Part shown: positions 1-5,125 of the stretch, one piece after another
Numbering within the stretch: the first letter of the stretch is position 1
Layout of the letters: each line of letters starts with the position of its first letter
NCBI GenBank assembly: GCA_002421845.1
Contig: DISL01000061.1
Span: forward strand, 60,750 to 73,891
Length of the DNA stretch: 13,142 nt
Direction of reading: 5' to 3'
DNA from: Epsilonproteobacteria bacterium UBA6211
GTDB taxonomy: Bacteria; Campylobacterota; Campylobacteria; Campylobacterales; Arcobacteraceae
The notes under the pieces: model-generated
Told to the model about the DNA's origin: nothing
What the model saw: the letters and a program-made list of their open reading frames with translations, nothing else
Database searches by the model: none
Made by a program: the position numbers and the translations under genes

Positions 1-1611
1 AATTTCAATATCGAAAAAGCTATATTATCTAGTATTCTTTTTGATCCAAATTTGTTTAGTGACATATTTGGCATTTTAACAGTTGATAATTTTGCACATA
101 GTGAACACAAAAAGATATTTGCAACTATGCAAGTTTTAGAAAAAGATGATATACCTATAGATGAAGAAATGATTAAACGAAAATCATCTCAAGCTATAGA
201 TGAAAATGTTCTTATTGAATTACTAAGCGTAAATCCAGTAAGCAATATTGTGGAGTACGCAAAAGAGCTAAAGAAAGATACACTTGCTAGGCAAATATAC
301 ATTACTACTATAGAGCTACAGCAGAAGTTTGATATCAAGCTTATTGACAGGTTGCAAAATCTAAAAGATGAGCTTGAGGGTGTAGATAGCATTAAAAAGC
401 TAAAAAAAACAGATACTCTTGATAGCTTTTTTGACAAAATAGATTTAGACTACAAAAAAGTAGAAGAAGCAAAATTTGAGTATCTACTTGATAACTTCAT
501 CGTTAAAAATGAAATAACTATGATAGCTGCAAGGCCTAATATAGGGAAAAGTTTAACGACTTTTGCAGCTGCTAATATGGTGCTAGAAAACAAATCTATA
601 ACTACTGTATTTTATCTTGATGGCGATAATGGTATTACCACTATCAAAGAAAGAAAGATACATCACATCAAACAAAAATGGGGTAAAAAACTACGCTATA
701 TTCAAGGTCGAAGCTCTAATGAGTTTTATAGAGTTATTAAAGAACTTAGAGGAATGGATTTAACTAATTGTTTAGTTGTATTCGACTCAATCAAAAACTT
801 TATGATGGGTGGAGACAGAGACAAAAACAAAGATGTTTCTAGGGTGATGGAAGTTTTAAAAGCACTAAGGAATAATGGAGCAACTGTAATATTTTTACAT
901 CATAGCAATAAGCCTCAAAAAGATATTGATGAGCTTATGTATGCAGGTAGTTCTGCATGGGAAGAAGATACAAGTAATGCCTACATCTTAAAGAAAAACG
1001 ATGATAAAGGGTCATTTATCTTTGTCCCTATCAAAAAAAGAGCTGGAGAACTACATGAACAAGCTTATACTTATGATAGTGAAAGATTTTGGTTAAATAG
1101 ATTAGACATCGAATATGCAAAACAAACCAAAGATGACGAGGAAATGATTAAAGAAACTATTGAGTTTTTAAAATCCTCAAGAAACAAACCTATGTGGAGT
1201 GAGCTATGGAAAAATCTAACAGAACTAGGCTACGATAAAGAAAAAGCATCTAAAGTAATAAAAAACGGCGAGGGCAAACTGTGGAAGTTTGAGCGTGGAG
1301 ATAGAAATAATCAAAAGCTCTATAGCTTAATTGAAGCTGATACTAAATCCACTAAAGGTGAGCCAGTAGAAACAGTTTTTGAGTTTGAAGATAAAAAAAC
1401 AGCTCCGAGTACTCCGATAACTCCGAGAAGTCTATTTTGTGGTACTTCTTACGGTTGTGGTAGTGTTGCGGTTGATTCGGATAACTCCGAGAACGGAAAT
1501 ATATCAAATTTTACTACAGGTCTATTAAAAACAGTACCTAGAAATACTCAATATTATATAAATAAAGAGGAGGATTTTGATGAAAAAATATCAATGCCCA
1601 ATATATTATAA
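1..1611 (+). CDS. DnaB-like replication ATPase of an integrated element (5' end cut by window)
   Basis: The reading frame is open from base 1, so the gene starts just left of the window; 536 residues are visible. Residues 1 to about 105 resemble the DnaB helicase N-terminal domain (IEKAILSSILFDP near the start, then HKKIF and PIDEEMI). A RecA-fold ATPase follows: Walker A AARPNIGKS at 526-552, a Walker B-like strand LVVFDS around 772-789, and the sensor-type strand FLHHSNK around 892-912. From about 1180 a short helical segment looks like a winged helix (inference), then a low-complexity Ser/Thr/Pro/Gly/Asn tail. The Walker A spacing and sequence are DnaB-like, but the protein could be a RepA-type ATPase rather than a true hexameric helicase. 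Such proteins occur in plasmids, prophages and integrative elements; the neighbouring alpA-like gene and the tRNA-derived attachment site support that setting. A role in element replication is inferred. Confidence 0.82.
   Translation, partial: NFNIEKAILSSILFDPNLFSDIFGILTVDNFAHSEHKKIFATMQVLEKDDIPIDEEMIKRKSSQAIDENVLIELLSVNPVSNIVEYAKELKKDTLARQIYITTIELQQKFDIKLIDRLQNLKDELEGVDSIKKLKKTDTLDSFFDKIDLDYKKVEEAKFEYLLDNFIVKNEITMIAARPNIGKSLTTFAAANMVLENKSITTVFYLDGDNGITTIKERKIHHIKQKWGKKLRYIQGRSSNEFYRVIKELRGMDLTNCLVVFDSIKNFMMGGDRDKNKDVSRVMEVLKALRNNGATVIFLHHSNKPQKDIDELMYAGSSAWEEDTSNAYILKKNDDKGSFIFVPIKKRAGELHEQAYTYDSERFWLNRLDIEYAKQTKDDEEMIKETIEFLKSSRNKPMWSELWKNLTELGYDKEKASKVIKNGEGKLWKFERGDRNNQKLYSLIEADTKSTKGEPVETVFEFEDKKTAPSTPITPRSLFCGTSYGCGSVAVDSDNSENGNISNFTTGLLKTVPRNTQYYINKEEDFDEKISMPNIL
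1416..1493 (+). repeat. 14-bp direct repeat inside the helicase tail
   Basis: GATAACTCCGAGAA occurs exactly at 1416-1429 and again at 1480-1493. Two further CTCCGA units lie at 1403-1408 and 1412-1417, giving a 9-bp period at the first cluster. The repeat sits in the low-complexity Ser/Thr/Pro-rich tail coding region. It may be simple codon-repeat expansion, or a DNA site carried within the gene. Confidence 0.6.
1566..1573 (+). promoter_or_regulatory. Very strong Shine-Dalgarno AGAGGAGG
   Basis: AGAGGAGG is followed by a 6-nt spacer and the ATG at 1580. It lies inside the 3' end of the helicase gene. It is among the best ribosome-binding sequences in the window and is the main reason to consider the small ORF that follows. 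Confidence 0.5.
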
Positions 1612-1705
1612 AGATATTCAAACGATATATAAACGACATACATATAATATACATACAACATACAAAGGATATACAAAATGGCAACAAATGAAAACAAACT
1701 ATTAA
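1580..1705 (+). CDS. Possible 41-residue small protein bridging helicase and alpA-like gene
   Basis: An ATG at 1580, six bases after AGAGGAGG, opens a 41-codon frame that begins MKKYQCPIYYKD and stops at TAA 1703-1705. It overlaps the last 32 bases of the helicase gene and the first 28 bases of the alpA-like gene, each in another frame, so it would couple translation of the three. The product would be basic and rich in Tyr, Thr, Lys and His, with no membrane segment or recognisable domain. Much of it is encoded by repeated ACATACA motifs upstream of the alpA-like gene, so the frame could be a by-product of those repeats. I do not recognise the protein. The strong ribosome site is the only positive evidence. 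Confidence 0.33.
   Translation: MKKYQCPIYYKDIQTIYKRHTYNIHTTYKGYTKWQQMKTNY
1620..1669 (+). promoter_or_regulatory. Repeat-rich control region and promoter of the alpA-like gene
   Basis: The gap before the alpA-like gene holds short direct repeats: AACGA at 1620 and again at 1632, and ACATACA-type units near 1636, 1651 and 1659. A TATAAT -10 candidate is at 1643-1648, and the ribosome site AAAGGA at 1664-1669 is 8 bases before ATG 1678. Iterated units over a promoter would suit binding by a small HTH regulator, possibly the AlpA-like product itself (inference). They also resemble short replication iterons. Confidence 0.35.
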
Positions 1706-1881
1706 GAATAGGGCAAGTATTAGATATAGTAGGTGTAAAAAAAAGCACATGGTATGAGCTTATAAAACAAGGCAAAGCCCCAAAACCAATGCGTTTGTCA
1801 CATAAATGGAGTGCTTGGGATGCCGAAGAAATAGATAACTGGGTTAGCCAATTAAAGCGAGATTTTAGTAAAAGTGCTTAA
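1678..1881 (+). CDS. AlpA-family / MerR-like small DNA-binding protein (excisionase or regulator)
   Basis: This 67-residue protein has the AlpA/excisionase layout. It starts with LLRIGQVLDIVGVKKSTWY, a winged helix-turn-helix with the recognition helix around KKSTWYELIKQG (residues 21-32). Next comes a beta wing with Pro-Lys-Pro and the W-x-A-W-D-A segment (residues 43-48), and a final helix EEIDNWVSQLK. Family members such as E. coli AlpA control integrase expression or act as directionality factors for prophage-like elements. The ATG at 1678 is preceded by AAAGGA at a good distance. It lies about 190 bases from the tRNA-derived attachment site, which suits a role in excision or in switching element genes (inference). 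It could also regulate the upstream replication gene. No integrase gene is visible in the window. Confidence 0.82.
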   Translation: MATNENKLLRIGQVLDIVGVKKSTWYELIKQGKAPKPMRLSHKWSAWDAEEIDNWVSQLKRDFSKSA

Positions 1882-2069
1882 AGAAATAACTTGATACAAT
1901 AAAGCAAGAGTTAAAGGAAGAATCAAGATGATACACCTTACACTTGGGGATATATAAAACCAGGGATAGTTACTTTACGGGTAAAAAATTTAATTTTTAG
2001 TTTTAATGGTAGTTTTTATGGTAACTTTTGAAAAATAGTTTAACAAAATACCAAGAAGTGGATTACAGT

Positions 2070-2089
2070 GAATCTCTCCCTGTCCGCCA
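2070..2089 (+). other. Attachment site: duplicated 3' end of a tRNA-Ser gene
   Basis: GAATCTCTCCCTGTCCGCCA parses exactly as a tRNA-Ser 3' end: T-loop end GAAT, T-stem strand CTCTC, acceptor strand CCTGTCC, discriminator G73 and CCA. The sequence just left of it (GATTACAGT) does not continue as a tRNA, so only about 20 bases are tRNA-like. A tRNA 3' fragment next to an AlpA-like gene and a replication ATPase is the usual distal att site of a tRNA-integrated element. The intact gene, expected to begin GGACAGG, should lie left of the window with the same orientation. This is inferred, because the other copy is not visible. Confidence 0.7.
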
Positions 2090-2133
2090 CTAAAATCCCC
2101 TAAAATAGGCATTTACAAGTATCATTTTTACGT

Positions 2134-2155
2134 ATTGTGTAAAAATTGTGTAAAA
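2134..2155 (+). promoter_or_regulatory. 11-bp tandem repeat, Pho-box-like, upstream of pit
   Basis: ATTGTGTAAAA is repeated exactly at 2134-2144 and 2145-2155. Read as TTGTGTA-AAAA-TTGTGTA it has the layout of PhoB-type boxes: two 7-bp half-sites with a 4-bp A/T spacer and an 11-bp period. It lies on the chromosomal side of the attachment site, about 84 bases before the start codon of a phosphate transporter, so an OmpR/PhoB-family regulator is a reasonable reader. The half-site differs from the enterobacterial consensus. Confidence 0.45.
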
Positions 2156-2201
2156 TCATTTGCATTTTCCTACATTCAGCACAAATCAACCCATATTGAT
2201 G

Positions 2202-2219
2202 TATAATTGAAACTATAAT
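2202..2219 (+). promoter_or_regulatory. Candidate -10 boxes for pit
   Basis: TATAAT occurs at 2202-2207 and 2214-2219, before the pit ATG at 2239. No clear -35 is present, as is common for the main sigma factor in this phylum. If the upper box is used, the leader is about 25-30 bases. Confidence 0.4.
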
Positions 2220-2238
2220 CTTATTTTAAAGATTGCCA

Positions 2239-3276
2239 ATGGATATACTTATTATTCTACTTATTATTACCGTAGTAACAGTTGCATTATTTGATTTTAC
2301 AAACGGTTTTCATGACGCTTCCGATATGGTAGCTACTGCCATAGCTTCAAGAGCAATGACCCCTACCGTAGCTATTTTACTAGTAACTTTATGCACTTTT
2401 ATTGCTCCTTTTTTTATTAGTCTTGCTGTTGCCGATACTATAGGTACTTTTATCAATCTTAAAAGCACGGAAAATGCAATAGCTCAAAGTATCATTATAT
2501 CCGGTTTATTTGCTGCCGTTACGTACAATCTAGTTACTTGGAAATTAGGACTACCTTCTTCGTCAACCAATTCGCTAGTAGGTGGATTGGTCGGTTCTGC
2601 ACTTTTTGGAGTCGGTAATGAATATATTAATTGGGGTATTACTTCGATTCAAGATGGAACTCTTGAGGGTGTTATGAAAATTTTTACCGGACTTTTCTTT
2701 TCACCTGTGGCTGGATTTATTGCAGGTTTTATACTTATGAAAATATTTATGGTTTTATTTAGTAGATTTACTCTACAAAGTAGAAAACTCTTCGTATTTT
2801 CTCAATACCTAAGTATATCTTGGCTTGGATTTTCTCACGGTGCAAATGATGCCCAAAAGGGTATGGCTATTATTACGATGGCATTATTATCAAGCGGTAC
2901 AATTACAGATTTTACGGTTCCTTATTGGGTTATATTACTTTGTGCTTTGTCTATTTCGATTGGTACACTGTTTGGCGGATGGAGTATTATAAAAACTTTG
3001 GGTTATGGTATTATAAAAGTTAAGACTATACACTCCTTTACGGATCAGATGGGTTCTGCATTGGTAAATACCATAGCTACATATATGGGTGCACCTACAT
3101 CTACTACTCAAGTAGTTACGACTACATTGATAGGTATCGGTGGTGCTGAAAAACCAAAGCATATTAGGTGGAACACCGTTTTTTCAATAATAGGCGGTTG
3201 GTTTTTGAACATACCTATATCTATGTTGTTAGGTGCTATCTATTGTTTTTTACTATTAAGTTTTATAAAAGGATAA
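2239..3276 (+). CDS. pit: Pit-family inorganic phosphate transporter
   Basis: This 345-residue integral membrane protein belongs to the PiT family (PF01384), which takes up phosphate in symport with H+ or Na+, usually as a metal-phosphate complex. Both halves of the inverted-repeat family signature are visible: FTNGFHDASDMVATAIASRA near the N terminus and GFSHGANDAQKGMAI in the second half. A GAPTSTTQV motif lies near the C terminus, and the first half has the related LPSSSTNSLVGGL. About ten hydrophobic segments are apparent. I place the start at ATG 2239 rather than the in-frame TTG 2233, because AAAG at 2228-2231 is better spaced for the ATG. The next gene follows after three bases and encodes the usual DUF47 partner. 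Regulation by phosphate through the upstream 11-bp repeats is plausible. Substrate could be phosphate or sulfate within the family; the DUF47 neighbour favours phosphate. Confidence 0.92.
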   Translation: MDILIILLIITVVTVALFDFTNGFHDASDMVATAIASRAMTPTVAILLVTLCTFIAPFFISLAVADTIGTFINLKSTENAIAQSIIISGLFAAVTYNLVTWKLGLPSSSTNSLVGGLVGSALFGVGNEYINWGITSIQDGTLEGVMKIFTGLFFSPVAGFIAGFILMKIFMVLFSRFTLQSRKLFVFSQYLSISWLGFSHGANDAQKGMAIITMALLSSGTITDFTVPYWVILLCALSISIGTLFGGWSIIKTLGYGIIKVKTIHSFTDQMGSALVNTIATYMGAPTSTTQVVTTTLIGIGGAEKPKHIRWNTVFSIIGGWFLNIPISMLLGAIYCFLLLSFIKG

Positions 3277-3279
3277 AAA

Positions 3280-3909
3280 ATGAGTATCAAGTCTTTATTT
3301 AAAAAATATATCATTCCGCATGAAATAAATTTCTTAGGTATGTTGCAAGAGCAATCTTTGGCAACCTATAAGATAATTGATGATTTGTACGATTGTTTTA
3401 TACAAGAAAATGAAACAGCTTGTGATTTCATAAAAGCAGATGAACATAAGACAAAAGAGATAAAAAACAAAAATATGCATACTCTTTTAAGTGCATTTAT
3501 TACACCTATAGATAGAGAATCTATATATAGGGCGATTACTCAGCTTGATTGGATTACTCTTTCTGCAAAACATTTCGTTTTGGAAATAAAAGCCTATGAA
3601 ATACATAATCTAAATGAGTACAAACATATGTTTCATTTGATTCACAAATCGGCAGAAACTTTAAATAAAGGTTTTGAGGCATTAAGCTATGCAAAAAACG
3701 GTGAAGTTTCAAAAATAGCAGATAAAACAAGAAATATAGTAGAGCATCTAAACCAAGCCTATATTGAAGAAATGGTTAAATTATCAAGCGAAAGTGACTT
3801 TCAAAAGGTTTTTGTCCATAAAGAAATATTATCACAATTAAAAGAAATAGGTAAAAGGATTCATATTAGTGCAAACACACTTCAAGATATAGTTGTAAAA
3901 ATGGATTAA
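3280..3909 (+). CDS. DUF47 / PhoU-like Pit accessory protein
   Basis: This 209-residue, mostly helical, soluble protein fits the DUF47 (PhoU_div, PF01865) family. The family hallmark FITPIDRESIYRAITQLDWI is at about residues 72-91, where members carry F-x-T-P-x-D-R-E. The rest is long amphipathic helices, as expected of a PhoU-like three-helix-bundle repeat. DUF47 genes sit next to pit genes in many bacteria and are thought to modulate transport by Pit. Here the ATG at 3280 comes three bases after the pit stop codon, so the two are almost certainly cotranscribed and probably coupled. The frame ends 10 bases before the convergent tRNA-Leu gene, and no terminator is evident between them. Its direct biochemical activity is unknown. 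Confidence 0.88.
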   Translation: MSIKSLFKKYIIPHEINFLGMLQEQSLATYKIIDDLYDCFIQENETACDFIKADEHKTKEIKNKNMHTLLSAFITPIDRESIYRAITQLDWITLSAKHFVLEIKAYEIHNLNEYKHMFHLIHKSAETLNKGFEALSYAKNGEVSKIADKTRNIVEHLNQAYIEEMVKLSSESDFQKVFVHKEILSQLKEIGKRIHISANTLQDIVVKMD

Positions 3910-3919
3910 AAAAAGTGAG

Positions 3920-4004
3920 TGGTACCTGTGGACGGACTCGAACCGTCAAGCCGTGAAGCGGTAGATTTTGAATCTACTGAGTTTACCAATTTCTCCACAC
4001 AGGC
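3920..4004 (-). tRNA. tRNA-Leu(CAA)
   Basis: The reverse strand folds as a class II tRNA. The acceptor is GCCTGTG paired with CACAGGT (one G-U), followed by A73 and an encoded CCA (3922-3920). The anticodon stem is GTAGA/TCTAC with loop TTCAAAA, so the anticodon CAA (3970-3968) reads UUG. The T arm is GACGG-TTCGAGT-CCGTC. The long variable arm of about 13 bases fits leucine. It lies directly behind the HU terminator and convergent with the DUF47 gene. Confidence 0.95.
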
Positions 4005-4006
4005 AT

Positions 4007-4034
4007 AAAAAAACCCATCCATTTTAGGATGGGT
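4007..4034 (-). terminator. Rho-independent terminator of the HU gene
   Basis: On the minus strand, ACCCATCC (4034-4027), loop TAAAAT and GGATGGGT (4020-4013) form a perfect 8-bp stem followed by a run of T (to 4007). It ends two bases before the tRNA-Leu 5' end at 4004. In the plus direction the same hairpin has no T run, so it should act for HU only. Confidence 0.88.
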
Positions 4035-4037
4035 AGA

Positions 4038-4043
4038 ATTATA
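4038..4043 (-). promoter_or_regulatory. Candidate -10 of tRNA-Leu overlapping the HU terminator
   Basis: The minus strand reads GTATAATTC with TATAAT at 4043-4038, between the HU stop codon (4063) and the terminator. A start about seven bases downstream, near 4031, would lie within the upstream hairpin arm (4034-4027), so transcripts begun here would carry only part of that arm and should escape termination. The spacing is inferred, not measured. Confidence 0.4.
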
Positions 4044-4062
4044 CGACAATATTGCTTAATAA

Positions 4063-4338
4063 TTACTTAGCAACAGCGTCTTTTAAAGCTTTTCCAACTT
4101 TAAATTTAACAACTTTTGTTGCTGGAACTTCAACTTTTTTACCTGTACCTGGAACTGTTGCAGTTCTAGCAGCTCTAGCAGTTGTAGAGAATGTACCGAA
4201 ACCTATAAAACTAACACCGTCACCTTTTACTAAAGACTCAGTTAATGTTTCTAAAACTGCATCTACTGCACCTTTAGCATCTTTTTTTGATAAACCGGCT
4301 TTAGCGGCAACTGCATCTACGAATTCAGCTTTGTTCAT
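4063..4338 (-). CDS. hup: HU-type histone-like DNA-binding protein
   Basis: This 91-residue protein is a standard-length HU. The N-terminal helical dimerisation region is NKAEFVDAVAAKAGLSKKDA and VDAVLETLTESLVKGD. The beta saddle carries the family motif FIGFGTF at about residues 44-50. The DNA-binding arm reads ARTATVPGTGKKVEVPAT, with the conserved Pro that intercalates DNA replaced in context by VPGTGK, as in Campylobacter-type HU. The C-terminal helix is FKVGKALKDAVAK. HU bends and compacts the nucleoid as a dimer. AAGGAG at 4349-4344 gives a well-placed ribosome site. It has its own terminator and lies 124 bases downstream of the aldolase-like gene on the same strand. IHF is a less likely alternative. 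Confidence 0.95.
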   Translation of the reverse strand: MNKAEFVDAVAAKAGLSKKDAKGAVDAVLETLTESLVKGDGVSFIGFGTFSTTARAARTATVPGTGKKVEVPATKVVKFKVGKALKDAVAK

Positions 4339-4462
4339 GAAAACTCCTTGTTAAAATTAAAACTTATAGAACTTTATAATATTAAACCTTTAAAAAAGAT
4401 AAAAATTAACATTTTTTTATAAAAAATATTAAAAAAATACCTTAAAATTCAATATTTTGTAA
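4339..4462 (-). promoter_or_regulatory. A/T-rich upstream region of the HU gene
   Basis: This 124-base gap is made largely of A and T runs at roughly helical spacing, typical of promoters in this phylum, which rely on periodic T tracts rather than a -35. A -10 candidate TATTAT is at 4381-4376 on the minus strand, and AAGGAG at 4349-4344 is the ribosome site. The exact start point is uncertain. Confidence 0.4.
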
Positions 4463-5062
4463 TTATTCTACACATAAACTAGCCATTTGCGAATTACTGG
4501 TCAAGCTGAGCAGTCTGCAACTATTCTCTAAAATAGCAACTTTTTTTACTAGTTCATGAATATCTCTATCGTATGCATATACCCCAATTCCTTTAATAAC
4601 CATAATATGATGAGGACTTTCTTTTAGGAATTTTGTTACTTCAAGTGAGTTTCTTTGATACCATGTATTAAAATCCCCTGGATTATAAACCGGTATTTTG
4701 TCATATAGCGTTTTTCCAAAATAATCAACACACTCAATTATATCATTATTGATTGCATAAGCCGTAGTATATGGGGGCATTCCAAAAGCTATATATTTTG
4801 CTTCATGGATATGATTATAAATGGAAGCGTGAATGTCCGCTTCGATACTTGCTACTTTCCATCTATAATCTTTATTTATAGTGGCTAATTTACATAATGT
4901 TTTGCTATCTATTCTATCAAATATTGCATCACTTGTATTAATAACAAAACTATTATAGTCTAGTTTTGCAGAAATAGAACCGTGATATATACCAAAAAAG
5001 TTTTTTCTAAACAGTGTAAGTGAAATATTTGACAATAATTCTTCAATACTCTTATCAACCAT
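4463..5062 (-). CDS. Class II aldolase/adducin-fold protein lacking the zinc histidines
   Basis: This 199-residue protein follows the class II aldolase/adducin head fold (PF00596). It has an N-terminal GSIS (28-31) where the family has GNxS, the SIEADIHASIYNH segment with the conserved Glu at 74, and MPPYTTAYA (95-103). It ends with the helix HELVKKVAILENSCRLL. Zinc enzymes of the family have H-T-H before PPY and an N-H-G in the next strand; here these read F93-G94-M95 and K157-G158-I159-G160. All three metal ligands are therefore missing, so normal retro-aldol or dehydratase chemistry is unlikely. Length is near the usual 210-230. The start has AGAAGG 8 bases upstream. It is transcribed away from rsmH, from a 63-base divergent spacer. 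Function unknown; a binding or structural role is possible. Confidence 0.72.
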   Translation of the reverse strand: MVDKSIEELLSNISLTLFRKNFFGIYHGSISAKLDYNSFVINTSDAIFDRIDSKTLCKLATINKDYRWKVASIEADIHASIYNHIHEAKYIAFGMPPYTTAYAINNDIIECVDYFGKTLYDKIPVYNPGDFNTWYQRNSLEVTKFLKESPHHIMVIKGIGVYAYDRDIHELVKKVAILENSCRLLSLTSNSQMASLCVE

Positions 5063-5087
5063 TACAGAGACCTTCTAATTTAAATTA

Positions 5088-5096
5088 TGTTATAAT
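5088..5096 (+). promoter_or_regulatory. Extended -10 promoter of the rsmH operon
   Basis: TGTTATAAT gives a TG at 5088-5089, one base, and a perfect TATAAT at 5091-5096. This is an extended -10 element, with a start expected near 5103. It lies in the short divergent spacer between the aldolase-like gene and rsmH. Its complement also reads TATTATA, so weak activity toward the other gene is possible. Confidence 0.6.
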
Positions 5097-5111
5097 AGCT
5101 TTATTTTACTT

Positions 5112-5117
5112 AAAAGG
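5112..5117 (+). promoter_or_regulatory. Ribosome site that sets the rsmH start
   Basis: AAAAGG lies 8 bases before the TTG at 5126 but only 2 bases before the in-frame TTG at 5120. No ATG is available, so 5126 is the preferred start. Confidence 0.55.
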
Positions 5118-5125
5118 TTTTGATT

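Larger units (their letters stand above)
1882..2238. other. Gene-free stretch spanning element end and chromosome junction
   Basis: No convincing gene is present. On the element side, AAAGGAAG at 1913-1920 precedes an ATG at 1928 whose frame closes after nine codons at 1955-1957. One base shift from there gives a further open run to TGA 2029-2031, so this may be the remnant of a small gene. An A/T palindrome is near 1984-1998. The tRNA-Ser-derived block is at 2070-2089. Chromosomal DNA then carries an 11-bp tandem repeat at 2134-2155 and two TATAAT boxes ahead of pit. Confidence 0.6.

Noticed and set aside
1538..1775. Minus-strand open frames over the helicase/alpA-like junction
   Set aside because: They are antisense readings of A/T-rich coding and promoter DNA with no ribosome site; the composition is dominated by Tyr, Ile, Phe and Cys.
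2051..2095. Possible tmRNA 3' end
   Set aside because: tmRNA in this phylum ends in a form like CTTCCACCA; the G-CCA ending and CCTGTCC acceptor strand fit a tRNA-Ser 3' end instead.
2233..2238. TTG start for pit two codons upstream of the ATG
   Set aside because: The only ribosome-like bases are too close to the TTG and fit the ATG at 2239 better.
4052..4354. Plus-strand open frame of about 100 codons
   Set aside because: It is the antisense shadow of the HU gene, whose family match, ribosome site and terminator are clear.
4385..4445. A/T-rich hairpin as a terminator of the aldolase-like gene
   Set aside because: Long A and T runs can pair in several ways but there is no G/C stem, so it cannot be told apart from the HU promoter's A/T tracts.
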